Assembly: GCA_034766995.1 (NCBI GenBank)
Contig: CM068314.1
Coordinates: 17,913,201 to 17,977,200, forward strand
DNA length: 64,000 nucleotides
Reading direction: 5' to 3'
DNA from: Acanthacorydalis orientalis
Lineage: Eukaryota > Arthropoda > Insecta > Megaloptera > Corydalidae
The stretch's first letter is position 1. Every line of letters starts with the position of its first letter. Below the pieces are notes generated by a model. It was not told the DNA's origin, made no database searches, and saw only the letters and a list, made by a program, of their open reading frames with translations. Shown here piece by piece: positions 1 to 12,260 of this stretch. Position numbers and translations under genes: made by a program.

Positions 1-925
1 AACGTTTTGTTCAAAATAAATTTCGTGTCATAAATACTGGTCTTGATTTATGTTGAAACCAATTCGCCTTGTTTTACAAAGTGAAGTACTGTTAGTCATA
101 TATTCAAGATAGTTTTTCTTCATTTCTGATATTATTTTATCGTCTTCATGATTTTATGAGATTTTTTATCAAAAATGTAATTCTAAGAGTTTTATATATT
201 CACCCCTAATATTATTTAATTTTTATAGAACGAACGTACTATTTCTTTTCACTTGTAATAAATTATTAATTTTAAATTTTCATAAAACATTTGAAAATCA
301 ATTAGATTTAATTGAATAATTTAAACTATAAGTCAGGATATTGAAGTATACATTGAAATTTAATTATTTTATAAGAATCCATACATAAAAGTATGTTCTT
401 GTATAATTTTTACTACTTGTATAATTTTTACATATTCTTACTTAAATACTTGATAAAAATTGAATCCAATTTAAGAAAGTTTCTATAAAAAGCGATTATT
501 TTTCTACCAATCTAATATTTCTCAGGTTTAAAGTATTTTATTAAGAGACATAAGATGTATGTGGGAAAAGATTCTCATTCATGAGAGTGTTATCTACAAA
601 GCCAAAACTATAGTTTTAAATTTTATACTTATTTCTATTTTACAAATACTAATCAATTTTATTTCAGGTAAAACATTTGATTTGATATTATGAACTTTGT
701 ATAAAATTCAAAATAAAAATTAGTTATTTAAAAATGTAAATGTTTTAAAATAAAACGTTTTAAATATGCATGACAAAAATCAACATGAAATGAAAACTGT
801 TTTTAATACTACAGGGAAATAATAAAAGAATATTAGAAATTTTTCATGTAATTTGTGAAGTGAGAGTATTATTTTTTCAACCGAATACTTGTTTAAAAAA
901 AAATCATGAAAATTCTACATTTTTC

Positions 926-928
<3 letters not shown>
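1..928. other. A+T-rich non-coding matrix
   Basis: No gene, RNA or recognisable transposon is visible on either strand. The stretch is almost pure A/T with frequent stop codons in all frames. The only local structure is a short tandem duplication near 398-433. Low-complexity sequence like this is typical of insect intergenic or intronic DNA. Confidence 0.7.
398..433. repeat. 18-bp tandem duplication
   Basis: Two adjacent 18-bp units start CTTGTATAATTTTTAC and differ only at the last two positions (398-415 and 416-433). This looks like a simple replication-slippage duplication. Confidence 0.85.
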
Positions 929-999
<71 letters not shown>

Positions 1000-1047
1000 C
1001 ATATATATATATATGTGTGTGTGTGTGTGTTTGTGTGTATATATATG
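929..1047. repeat. Compound (AT)n-(GT)n microsatellite
   Basis: Three AT blocks are separated by GTGT and TTGTTC interruptions and end in a (GT)n run and another AT block. The open frames across it, on both strands, encode only Tyr-Ile and Cys-Val alternations and are not genes. Confidence 0.97.
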
Positions 1048-1179
1048 GATATGTAACCCAAAAGTAAATCTAATAACAACGACCAACTTTTAATTCAGTT
1101 AGTAACTTATTATCTCTTTTCGTAACAATTATTAACAAAATTATACTAGTTAAAATCAACAAAGCTTCTATCTACTATT

Positions 1180-1209
1180 AAAGTATTTACTGCGAAAGTA
1201 TTTACTGTA
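1180..1209. repeat. 15-bp tandem duplication
   Basis: Two adjacent copies of AAAGTATTTACTG plus two variable bases (1180-1194 and 1195-1209), followed by the start of a third partial unit (AAAGTG). Confidence 0.8.
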
Positions 1210-1399
1210 AAAGTGTTAAGATTTTTTCAATATTTATTAAAGTATACAGAAAAAATTCAAAAACAAATAAATATTATTATATAAAATAATCATTTTATAG
1301 GTCTTTTGTCGCCAAGGGATTTACTGTATAAGAAGTTTTGCTTTCTACGTTATACATACGAATGCGATATCCAATGAGGTTTTTTATTCTTCTCTCTTT

Positions 1400-1401
<2 letters not shown>

Positions 1402-1444
<43 letters not shown>
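1402..1444. repeat. (TA)n microsatellite
   Basis: Uninterrupted TA dinucleotides. The open frame from 1338 that crosses it is carried by the repeat and is not coding. Confidence 0.97.
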
Positions 1445-1446
<2 letters not shown>

Positions 1447-2767
1447 ACGCTTTATTTGTATTATATTGGAATTTTCTCTGTATCTATAGCGAAACAGTGT
1501 CATTTAATTATATTTTTATTTTAATGTTTTTGTATTTTATACCAGAAAAGTTTGTTAAACATATTTCTCAAACTTGCACAGTATACAAGTTTGTATAATT
1601 ACATTTTTTATGGATATATAATATTATCATAATATATAAAGAATAGGTAGAATGAAGAACATAAAAAACACGTATACGTTATGAAAATTGAGGACAAAAA
1701 GAAGCAAAGATTTAATTACTTTTTTACTTTGTAATAGAAATGTTTACAATATAATATTTTAAGATATTGTAAATAATTTGGTTTAAATAATTCTAGTGAT
1801 ATTTTGATATATGTTGAACGTTAAAGAATGTAATCCATTTAATATAAAAAAATAAAAAAGCAATTAAAAAAGATACTGTAAAGAAAACAGAACACTTATT
1901 TTGTTATGTAATATTTAATTTTTGAATAAATTATATATAAATATATATAAATTGTTATAGTAAAAAATATTTCTCTGTATAATTATTTTTATTAGATGAT
2001 CATTAAAATTATTATTATTTATAGTTCTTATTAAATATTAGAAAAAAATTAAATGCGATAGAATTCAGTTATAATAGAAACCGATATTTTAAGTATTGAT
2101 TTATATTTATTGTTTAGATTAAGTTTAACTATCGCAGAAAATTTATGTAGGAAAATATTTTTTTAACTTATTTATTATATACAAGCAGTATTTCCGAAAA
2201 ATGAATCAAAAAAATTATGATAAGCTTTAATTCTAAAAATATTCCTGGTATAAAAAAATCAAAATTTAATTAAACCATTTTTGAAAATATTAATTCAAGA
2301 AATATAAACAAGTTCGTATATTTATTATTTTAAATCATTTTTAAACATTTTTTATAACACAAACTCGACCAAATGAATATTCGTTTACAGAAAAATAAAC
2401 AAACAGACAACAAAGTAGTCCATAATGATAATAAAAGGATAAAAAATAGAGATATAGAAATTGTCATTAATTTTTCAAATAAAATAAATGTATCAGAAAA
2501 GATTATATAAACACATGGATTTAACCTTTACATATGTGCTTGTTCAGTTGTTATTGAACGCTACATTTAACTCTCAACTTAAATGTTAACACTTTTGACA
2601 TTTTCTGCTTTTTTTTCATTCGTACGATGCACTAATGTAATTTACTTCAGAAAAGATTTTTTATTACTATGCGCATGTGAAGGAAAAATAATCATCATTC
2701 AACATTATGAAAAATGTGAATAGGTTACAAGAAAATCCTTACAACTTATACAAACACAGACACATAC

Positions 2768-2816
<49 letters not shown>

Positions 2817-3204
2817 GTCAGGTTACATACTTATTCAAAAACATTTATAAAAAATAAATTTCGACATATTTGTATTCTAGCTGCGCGCTTTAAAAAATTG
2901 CCAATATTGATATATTTTTATTTTTTCAATCATATATTTTTAGTAATATATAAACATAGATAATTTATTATTATTGTCTGAAAATATAATCATATGTTTG
3001 TTATATGAAGAAATTATTTGTTATATTAGATTTACAAAATTTTATTAATAGTATTTTTTTTTAATTTAAAGTCCTATTATTACTTCATATTTAATCTAAT
3101 TATTTAATAGTATGTTGAAGAAAGTAAAATCCTGCGTGTGTATATATATATATATATATATACAAGAGTGTATATCTACTTTTAATCACAATATCTGTAA
3201 CAGC
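1445..3204. other. A+T-rich non-coding matrix
   Basis: No supported gene. It contains two pure TA arrays (2772-2813 and 3135-3162) and otherwise only A+T-rich sequence with dense stops. Nothing resembles a transposon terminus or an RNA gene. Confidence 0.65.
2772..2813. repeat. (TA)n microsatellite
   Basis: Pure TA array preceded by a short CACA-rich run (CACAGACACATACAC), the common CA/TA junction type in this window. Confidence 0.97.
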
Positions 3205-3500
3205 CTCTATTAGTTATATCGATCGACGCATACTAATTAAACATGTGCGCCCTAGCTTATTCCACAACCTTAATTACTATATTACTTTATGGGTTCGCAT
3301 AAGTTTTCTAATAGCTAAACTGAAAATTTAGATTGAAATTACTTATCCCTGAACGATAATGTTTGTGTCATTATATGTAAGCCCCTTTCACCGGTTCAAA
3401 CCAGACCGTTCTATGTATGAAACATCCGCACATGTGAATTGACATGATTGACACAGGTGTTGTTTCAAAGACACACTTAAACATTCAAGTTGTTTCGTTA
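3205..3500. other. Balanced-composition island, non-coding
   Basis: The sequence is clearly richer in G and C than its flanks and has a non-repetitive look. It includes an ACCGGTTC segment and a CAGGTG E-box-like site near 3456. No open frame of note and no RNA gene are visible. It could be a conserved non-coding element or an old, unrecognisable transposon fragment. Confidence 0.35.
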
Positions 3501-4084
3501 AATTCCAACAGTAAGTTAATGTGTAAACACATTTTCAGACAATATTTTAAAACTTTCAAAATTGCTTGTATTTTTCAAAAATAAATTTAAAAATAGTAGA
3601 AGAAAAGAATATTTATTCGTTATTTAAATTAGTACGACGATTATGAACGTATATAAAAATAAATAGTTGAATATCAAAATAGAGTTTTATGTCATTTTCA
3701 TGACTGGTTAATATAAAGAAACGGAAAAGGAAAAAATAAATAAAACGGAAAAATGAAATTGTTTGCCCTATTATACTTTTAATGGACGATATGTATAAAT
3801 ACGTTTATACTGTAACAGTTAAACAATATGTTTTATCAGAGATAAAACTCAAAATTGATATTTTATGTTAATCTTTTATTATTTATAGACTTTAAATAAT
3901 AAAAATGTTAAAAAGTTAATCATAAAAATAGAAAGAATTATGAAGTCTATTAATTTAGAACGTAATTCTTAAAAATAATATTTAATTAATAGTTAAAGAA
4001 AGAAATATAATGCGCGGAGATAAAAATACAAAATATGTGTGCATTATCTACATCCAATAACCTAAATCAAACAATCAACACACG

Positions 4085-4450
4085 TAGAAGGATATATAAT
4101 AAAACTTTATTACCGCAGACAGCTGCATTTACAATTTACTGTTGAACCGTATCACTGCGGATATAGTAGCGTTTAAGTTAGGCTTAAGATAAGGAGTGTC
4201 ACGGCACCACCACCGACGATATAATTCGCCTGTTTCTTGGTTGCCTTTACTATCCGGTCATATCAGCTAGTGGGTTATGGACGAAAACCCACTATCCTAA
4301 GGTGATGGCGAAAATCGTGTCGCGAGGCGGTGGTGGCGCTGGGTACAGAATGACACTTTTATAGACATTTAAGGCTCTATTTACGAGCCAACGACTGGTT
4401 CTTAAGGAGCCATCATGGCGCCCTCTTATATAGCTAGCTAAACGACAATT
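4085..4450 (-). mobile_element. GC-rich structured block, possible solo LTR (minus strand)
   Basis: This is one of the most GC-rich blocks in the window. Read on the minus strand it has a TATATAAG box (plus 4425-4432) about 310 bp upstream of an AATAAA polyadenylation-type signal (near 4115), the order expected within a long terminal repeat. It also contains nested inverted repeats: TAGTGGGTT/AACCCACTA (4268-4276 and 4286-4294), CCACCACCG/CGGTGGTGG around 4207 and 4329, and ACGAT/ATCGT between them. The LTR ends (TG...CA) and a target-site duplication could not be fixed, and no internal retrotransposon coding sequence is nearby. Alternatives are a foldback element, a structured RNA, or a promoter island. 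Confidence 0.35.
4268..4294. repeat. Perfect 9-bp inverted repeat
   Basis: TAGTGGGTT (4268-4276) and its exact complement AACCCACTA (4286-4294) flank a 9-nt loop. It is the innermost hairpin of the larger nested structure in this GC-rich block. Confidence 0.9.
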
Positions 4451-4993
4451 AACGATTTAAAGATATACGCTGTCTCTTTAAGTAAACCATATGTTATTCG
4501 AAGGTCAGAGATAGTTTAAATCATTGACGCGTGTAATATATACATATTAAAATTATAATAAAGTCACAGAGTTTGCAAGTAGCGACATAAAGTAAACACA
4601 AGTATATATTAAAGTTTAAATTTACTTATTTCTCACTACGTACCATCTTTTGATATGAATTGATCATAATCTGTCTTTGTTATAAATGAATAAAATTAAC
4701 AATTAACTTATTGTATACAGTGGACAAATTAATTTTTTATTGTTTAATAAATTTAGAAATATAAATCAACTTAAGCAATAGACTGTGATCATTTCAAAAT
4801 GGGTTCGTAATTAATTTATTTCTAGCTTATGATTTGGGTAAATATTAGGGATAAAATTTAAGGATTATTTAAAGGTATGGAATAAAATGTTGTGTTTTAA
4901 TATTTTTTATCAATTTCAATACACTTTTTTAGATTTTATGAACAGCTTTCTAGGAATATTTTGTTAAAAATTCAATGACTTTCAAAGATACAT

Positions 4994-5042
4994 ACTAACA
5001 TACATACATACATATATACATACATACATGTATATATATATA
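4994..5042. repeat. (CATA)n/(TA)n microsatellite
   Basis: CATA and TACA tetranucleotides grade into a short TA tract that directly abuts the left end of the non-autonomous transposon at 5043. Confidence 0.9.
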
Positions 5043-5275
5043 CAGGGTGCAGCAAAAAACATCCCGAATTTCCCGCCAAGTGATGCAAAACTTCAGAAAT
5101 CGATTACAAATATGTATCGGGAATAAATGCCACCATCTGGATGATGTCATATTCAAAATCAATGGAAAATACACTGCATGAAAATGTCATGCAATTTTTA
5201 GGTCATGTAAAATTTTCAATAGCATTTACCATGCCTTTTCGTTAACCTTTAAAATATAGGAGGTTTTTGCCACCC

Positions 5276-5278
<3 letters not shown>
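5043..5278. mobile_element. Non-autonomous DNA transposon (MITE) with GGGTG-type ends
   Basis: A non-repetitive block of about 235 bp lies exactly between two TA-rich arrays. Its left end reads CAGGGTGCAGCAAAAAAC and the right end, reverse complemented, reads AAGGGGTGGCAAAAACC. These align as imperfect terminal inverted repeats sharing GGGTG, GCAAAAA and C(A/C)TCC. It has no coding capacity. A perfect internal hairpin (TGCATGA/TCATGCA, 5175-5193) is present. The flanking TA is consistent with TA-target insertion, but the arrays hide any duplication. I do not recognise the family. Confidence 0.5.
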
Positions 5279-5318
<40 letters not shown>

Positions 5319-5350
5319 GGTGTGTGTGTGTGCGTGTGTGTTTATATATG
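5279..5350. repeat. (TA)n-(GT)n microsatellite
   Basis: A TA array followed by GTGGG(TG)n and a further TATATATG. It forms the right flank of the putative MITE. Confidence 0.95.
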
Positions 5351-6234
5351 TAAACATATTAATGTATTGAAATCTATTTGATTTTTATAAATTCCATTAT
5401 ATTAAGATGACATTTTATTTTTTAAAATAAAAATTGTTTTTTTGAGATTAATAGATATACTTTTAAAATTATATTAAGTAACTTGGCGTTAGTAATTTAT
5501 AAAATAAAATATATAAGCTATAATATAAAATATATAAGCTTTACAAAACCAAAGTACTGTTATTTATAATAAATTAAAATTTGAATACAAAGATTTCAAC
5601 AAACAAGTCAATATTGAAGTATTGTTCATATGGAAAAATTAATTAAAATTACATGATGGTTTGAAGTTCTAACTGTCAAGAAATAAAATTTCTTAATTCG
5701 CAGAAAAAAATATTTTTGGAAAAACAATTGCACTCAAAAAAATAGTAATAAATATACCTGATTTGTTCTTGTATAATATTTAATTTTAAAATATTGGTTT
5801 TGGTGATATTTTATTTTTAATTTATATTAACAAATTATTCAATTGTATGTAAATGCCATTACGCTGTTATATTAATTAATAATAGAAGAAAATTATTTTT
5901 AAAGGATTCGTTTAAATTATTTTTGTGTATTTTATAAGTATTTATTTTCTTTTGATTACACTTTTAACTATTAAGATTATTTTTGAAAGTAGATTACATG
6001 AAAGAATTTATTACAAATTCTACAATATAAATTTAAAATTCAGTAAAAATATTCGCAACAAATATAATGTAATTTATTTTTATATTTCAAGTTACCATTA
6101 ATAAAAGTATCTACAAAATGTAATTATCTTAAGTACTAATTGATATTTACGTATAGTGCAACCATAAATTGAGATAAAGGAAAGCCATTTGCTAGTTTTC
6201 AAAGTATAGGCATTTACCTTTCCACCTATATTAC
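5351..6234. other. A+T-rich non-coding matrix
   Basis: No gene visible. A short near-duplication (AAAATATATAAGCT repeated around 5506-5538) is the only feature noticed. Confidence 0.65.
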
Positions 6235-6530
6235 TTTTATTCAAATGTCAAAACAGGACACCAAGATTTACATTGAAGCATGGATGGGCATAGTAGAAAC
6301 TGGTATAGTATCAACACGGGATGACATTTTCTAACTTACGACATTTTGAGTGCCGTCAATTCCCCATGTGATGCAGAATAATAAACGATGACAGTTATAC
6401 GACCCGAATGTATCTGAGCGGTTGCTAGTATGTACGCTATAACTTTTAATGATCTTTGGAGATTTATGTGTATGGTATGAGATTTGACGGGTGTAGTAAA
6501 GCGATCATGTCGAAATTCGATTCTGTTTAA
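6235..6530. other. Balanced-composition island, non-coding
   Basis: About 300 bp with markedly higher G+C than its surroundings. No convincing open frame, RNA gene or transposon end is visible. It is a candidate conserved non-coding element. Confidence 0.35.
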
Positions 6531-6639
6531 TATCGATCTTTATAAACTATTAGTCAATTTAATCCAATAAACAAATATTTCTGTGTTTACTTGTAATAGA
6601 ATTATGTGAGTAATATTTTATTAACGAGTAGAATTTGTA

Positions 6640-6643
<4 letters not shown>

Positions 6644-6696
<53 letters not shown>
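6644..6696. repeat. (TA)n microsatellite
   Basis: Pure TA array about 110 bp downstream of the preceding island. Confidence 0.97.
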
Positions 6697-6700
<4 letters not shown>

Positions 6701-7124
6701 AGTAAAGAATAATATTATGAATTTCTACAAACGTTGGTATACGTGAAATATTTATTTATTTATACAGTATAAACTACTATTTAATCATTAAGTTTATGAA
6801 AACATGTGTATATTTGCTTGAAAAAGATATAAATAATATGTTACATCTAAAAATAGTTGAGTTGATGAATATTAATATTATTTCCATATACGGTTAGATG
6901 AAATAATAATGATATTAAGTTTTTTATTTCTTTCTAATATCTGTGTGGAATATATTTACTCGTTGATAATAAATGCTTTTAATTTTAGACTTGCGAATGT
7001 ATATATCAAGTCTAGTATAAAATACAAATAATAAACGAGATAACGTAAAAATGATACAAGCATGGAATAAAATCAAACTGGATTTCATTTCGATCGAAAC
7101 GATCAAAACATGCTAGTGTTTACA

Positions 7125-7340
7125 TCGGTAAGATTGGTGAAAAGAGAAAGATAGTAAACATTTGAGTAAGATGAAGTTCCCCTAAGGATGTCATTATTGT
7201 GTATATACAAGTCGTCCGCTGAGTGGTGACATTTCTATTCAGCTGACCCAGGGGATCCATGTAATTTCGACATATCCAAGTACTGTAGACACCGTTTGCT
7301 GGATGAATTCCGGACTCAAAGAACGGATTATCTACTTATG
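7125..7340. other. Balanced-composition island, non-coding
   Basis: A short island containing GGTGACATTT and CAGCTGACC segments. The minus-strand open frame ending near 6924 overlaps only its edge and is A/T-driven. No gene is recognised. Confidence 0.3.
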
Positions 7341-8062
7341 AAAAGAGTTAAATGTTGCAATCTTTTTGAAAAAATCACTTACGTAAAATAGATGAAATAT
7401 AACTTTTTCATCAATATATTTTTTTTATGTATAAAAACTCTGTTTAAAAAGAACTCTTAAAATATTGATCTAAGAACAACAAGTTTAATTCATTTTCTCA
7501 ATGGCTGGTAGATATTTTACTTCCACGAAATAAAAGCTTATTTTTTAAAAAATGGTTATATATTTATGTTTCTTTTCATGAACTACAATAATGTGATGTT
7601 TGTTATTGTTTAAGTTTTTATAACTAAATAAACAAAAATAACTGAAATATATTTGTAAGTGATAAGGACTTAAATTTTTTTTATTGGTTATAAATCCAAT
7701 TCGCTACCATACATTCAACAAATATATTATTAAATTTCATATATATATATATATATTATTTTGACATGAATGAAAAAATATTTAAAATTCATTGCTTATT
7801 ATCAAATATAACTTCAAATATGTTACTAATCTAAAATATTTTTCTTATATTTAATAAAAAAAATCAATACGAGAGAAATACAGACAGGCCTTTTTATAAA
7901 AATACATTTAAAATAATCAAAAATAAGAACTAATATTTTCAATATTATTTTGTAAAGTATAGAATACAGCTATGTTATTAAAATCTTATTAAATACAATA
8001 AGAAGAAAGTGGTTTGTTATTCATTTAATTTTGTGTAATTTAAATAACTAAATAAAGGATTT

Positions 8063-8117
<55 letters not shown>

Positions 8118-8321
8118 ACGTGTATGTATAAATTATTTAATTTACATAATACAGTACAACAGCAATATTTAATTAAAATAGTTGTTATCATGAAGTTTGT
8201 ATCGATTACTATTGTGAAAACAAATTTATTATTTAAATATTCAATTTAAATGAAAATTGATTCTCATTATCTACAGTTTATCTAAAAATAAGTAAGACAT
8301 TGTCTTTGTTCACAAATTTTA

Positions 8322-8362
<41 letters not shown>

Positions 8363-8669
8363 CATACAACGAAAAAGAAATAAATAATATTAATTAATTA
8401 ATAATAATAAATGGATATATTAGTTAAATAGATTATTTATTCTTATATTGAACTTGTAGGTAAGAATGGAAAGATTGAAGAGTTTAAAATTTTAAATATA
8501 TTTCAAATATGTAATGAGCAGTAATCTTTTAGAAATACAATTTAAAGGTATTGTTTATAAAATAATACGATACAACTATTTGCATTTCAATTTAACATTT
8601 TATCTTTTTAGTTCTATGTCAATTTTTAAAAATATTTTAAGTCTAAACATGTAGATTTGTAGAAATTTC
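7341..8669. other. A+T-rich non-coding matrix with microsatellites
   Basis: No gene visible. It holds a (CA)n(TA)n array at 8063-8113 and a TA array at 8325-8358. Confidence 0.65.
8063..8113. repeat. (CA)n-(TA)n microsatellite
   Basis: (AC) repeats pass directly into a TA array, the same junction seen at 15476, 20206 and 43732. Confidence 0.97.
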
Positions 8670-9200
8670 ACAATCCCTCCTCTAGTTCATACATATATGT
8701 AGAGGGCACAGCCGTATCAAAATGTAATGACCGACTATCACGTAACATTAATACCGCAATGAGATGTCATGAAGAAGTAAACGAACCATACACGTTGTGG
8801 AGGGTTCTAACGTTCCGCCTGACATTTCACCATACACATTCACTTCTCGCTTATATACATATATAGATGGTGCAGATGATTCCATGCCAATGTATTGCTA
8901 CAGCGAATATCTCTCGTTTTGAAATGAACTTGCTTCTAACAAATAGGCTTCCGGGACAAGAGGTATTTCCTACCTGCCCGTAACTAGTCTACATACCGTC
9001 ATGGAATGACAGATAATCTACGAATGTGCAATTTATTCTACAGGATATCTGCTCACACTATTTATCCTTTACTATATTTCAAGAAGTTTATCGATTTATC
9101 TCTCTCTTTACGCTATCATGGACTCATTACTGTATAACAATGTTGTATGGCACTAACATAACTGTAATATCTTGTAACATTTGTGCTTCATTAGACGTAC
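8670..9200. other. Balanced-composition island, non-coding
   Basis: One of the longer islands. It includes CCTCCTCTAG...GTAGAGGG and several TGACATTT/ATGTCAT motifs. The open frame at 9026-9211 (61 codons) has no recognisable domain and unremarkable composition, so I do not call it a gene. Confidence 0.35.
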
Positions 9201-10284
9201 GATTTAATTAATTGTATGTTTATAAGTTTACTATATTAACAGCTTGTACGTTTGAAAATTGTGAACCAACATCCATTTAGATTAATTGTGTTACTGTAAT
9301 TTTAGGAAATATAAAAATATCCTCCGATTTCTAACAAAATATAATTATTTTTAATTATTTATATAAAAAGTTCATAATTTACAAATTATAATTGAATGTC
9401 TAGTAAAAGTAAGTTGTAATTAAAAAAGGTATATGTCTACACTAGTGTACAAAATTAGTATTGTGGGTAATAATCAATTAGTTGGTATGTATTTAATAAA
9501 CAAACTCGTGTAATAAATAAGCAGATTTGATAAAAACCTACAAACGTAACATATTTATTAAAAAAATATAAAACCAACAATATAACAACATCAATGTAAA
9601 ACACATTCATGGAACATCTATAAATAACACAAAATTTCGATTATTCGAAACCCTCAATGAATCCATCATAGAGTGACGCACAAACCACGAACATAATCAG
9701 TTTTAATTTAATTAAAATTGTCACTCAATGCGTGATTTACGGACAACTGGTACACATATATTCAATACCTATACAAAACAATGGAGTTCATCATTGGTAT
9801 ATATTTCGTTATGTGATTGTATACAGTTGTATTGTGTATATATATATATATACCTAATTTATAAATAAAAATAAGAATGACAAAAATCACATATTATTAA
9901 AAAAAATAAAATTTTCTCTGACAATTTCATTATGAATAATTTAAATTTCGAGATTAAAAACAAAAATCCCTGATGTAACTAACTCTGAAAAAATCTAGCA
10001 ATGAAATTCGAAGTTTATAATATATAAGGATTATTAAAAAATTGCAATTTATTTAAAAATATTTTCCTGCTTTTTTATTGTGTATATATATATATATATT
10101 CATAACGTAAGAAAACATTTAAATTTTCATTAAATATGTGTTTCAGCAGAAAGTAATTCAATTTTTGATAACATATTTTTAATAAGGATTCGTTACTTGT
10201 TCACAGCTTGTCAAACTGTCATTACCTTTGAAACACGTCTGCTATTTTTACGATAAGATATTTATTAATTATTTTCTCAGCAAG

Positions 10285-10287
<3 letters not shown>

Positions 10288-10327
<40 letters not shown>
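10288..10327. repeat. (TA)n microsatellite
   Basis: Pure TA array, the first of two within 240 bp. Confidence 0.97.
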
Positions 10328-10332
<5 letters not shown>

Positions 10333-10449
10333 TATTTTACATTAATTGAAAGCATATTTAGTAGTAAATGTGTACTAAATGTGTTTCATTAAGTAACATT
10401 CTCATGTTATTAATGTGTATGTTAATAGAACAGATAAGGGATAATAAAG

Positions 10450-10452
<3 letters not shown>

Positions 10453-10520
<68 letters not shown>
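10453..10520. repeat. (TA)n microsatellite
   Basis: Pure TA array of about 34 units. Confidence 0.97.
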
Positions 10521-10523
<3 letters not shown>

Positions 10524-11587
10524 GTTAATAAATATCCATATTATAAAATATCTTTTTACTTGAAATAATTTTGAATTACAAGTGATTAAATAAATTTTAT
10601 CAATCTTAAAACGTCTGTGTAAAAAATGATGTCTTTAAATAATATTCAATATACTTGAATTGAACTAAATTCGAACTTTTGATAAAAAAAAGGTGAAATA
10701 AACTTCTCAATTCTTATATTTTAAATTTTAAAAATAATGAAATTAATCTGCAAATGTATTTGTATTCTTCCACAAACCAAACACTTTTTTTTTTGATTAA
10801 AAATGTTGAACAATTAACGATTGATAATTTTTATTGTTTTTTGTTTTTGTATTATAACGGTGATTCCATTATTCTTATAGAATTATTAAGAGAAAGTTCA
10901 TTTGTGAATTCTAATTTTCTACAGCGCTAAAAACTATAATTGTTGCAATTTAATTTTGTGATATTAATAATTCGGAATTAATTTCAAATGATTTAAAAAA
11001 AATATTTAATAAATTCATTAGCCCAAAAGAAAATGTCTTGAGTTTAAACTTGGTTCTACTTAAGTTAAAATTGATTTTCCAATTGAAATATTGTACCTTT
11101 TATATAATGTTTGTGTTTCATGCAAATAATTTATTTTTATTATAAGAAAATATAATTAAATACATTAAATTATTCTTATTCTGAATTATAAAACTGATAT
11201 TTTGAGTTAACATCGAGAAGAACCGTACAACAAATCTTTAAACATGTTACAAATAAATTTTTAAAAACGATATTTTTTTCTAAATCGTGAGAATTCAGTA
11301 TTATTTTATTACTTAAACTATTATACATTTAATAATAGATTTTTGATTACAAAATATTCATTAATATGCGTATTTTTTAATAAAAAATATAAACCAAATG
11401 AAAAAAAATGTAATAAATATTCACTCTTCGATTGTAATTACTAAAAAATATTTTCAAAATGATTATTACTTACAATTTTTCATTTTATTTAAATTATTAA
11501 TAAATGATGTGTGTAGAAATATTAATGAAATGAAATATGATATAATGTTTACGTTTTTTCGAATGTTGCATATTATGACATATTTTT

Positions 11588-11591
<4 letters not shown>

Positions 11592-11638
<47 letters not shown>
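11592..11638. repeat. (TA)n microsatellite
   Basis: Pure TA array about 125 bp before the island at 11763. Confidence 0.97.
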
Positions 11639-11642
<4 letters not shown>

Positions 11643-11762
11643 TAATGGGAAAAAAATAAGAAAATATTTTTGTTAAAAGTGTTATGATTTAAATAATTAT
11701 AACTGTAATTAGGGGTAATATAATTCTTTTTTCATACGAAATTAATTTCAAATTAAGAATTA

Positions 11763-11782
11763 AATTACCTGAACAGGTAATT
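11763..11782. promoter_or_regulatory. Palindrome with paired CAGGTA half-sites
   Basis: AATTACCTG and CAGGTAATT are exact complements separated by AA. CAGGTA is the core bound by ZEB/zfh-1-type and Zelda-type factors in insects. Regulation is inferred from the motif only. Confidence 0.3.
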
Positions 11783-12260
11783 CTAATAAAGTAACGAGCA
11801 TAAATGGTAATCTATTACATAGTCATTAGCAGTAATTACGTTCGTAGTAAGGAAATAGTATTATAATATATCTCGACAGTGTGCAATAAATTATATTTTC
11901 ATGAACGATTTAATTATATGCTCGATACTGACAGAAACGCATGGCTCCAACGAAGTACTAAAATGTATGCAATACCGTATCAGCAAAATGTTGAATTAAC
12001 TATGGTGCTGTCAGAGAATGCACGAGTATGCATGTTTGCTGACTTCGTACATTGAAATTTCCATGTGCATACGAGAAGGGTTAGTTTCATATCATGATTC
12101 TCGTTGGGATTTCATATACGTGTTTGAGGGACACATGCAGTAAATGACGGCGAAATGACTTGTTGGTTGTTTAATGGTGGTTCTAATGTAAATAGTGGGT
12201 CAAGAGCACAAACGAGAAAATGAGCTTGTGCTTAGTTGAAGTGTAGGGAATAATACAGTA
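11763..12260. other. Balanced-composition island, enhancer-like
   Basis: About 500 bp of complex sequence beginning with a perfect palindromic pair of CAGGTA half-sites (11763-11782) and containing several TAAT-core homeodomain-like sites such as AGTAATTACG. There is no sustained open frame. The look is that of a conserved regulatory element, but this rests on composition and motifs only. Confidence 0.35.

Larger units (their letters stand above)
9201..11762. other. A+T-rich non-coding matrix with microsatellites
   Basis: No supported gene in about 2.5 kb. It contains long TA arrays at 10288-10327, 10453-10520 and 11592-11638. Open frames such as 10368-10568 are translations of the arrays. 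Confidence 0.65.

Noticed and set aside
860..1093. Open frames made of Tyr-Ile alternation, here and at 10368, 20707, 20940, 21226, 23899, 25516, 33601, 35517, 43611, 54614, 60809 and 60863
   Set aside because: They are translations of (TA)n arrays, often open on both strands at once, with no other protein character.
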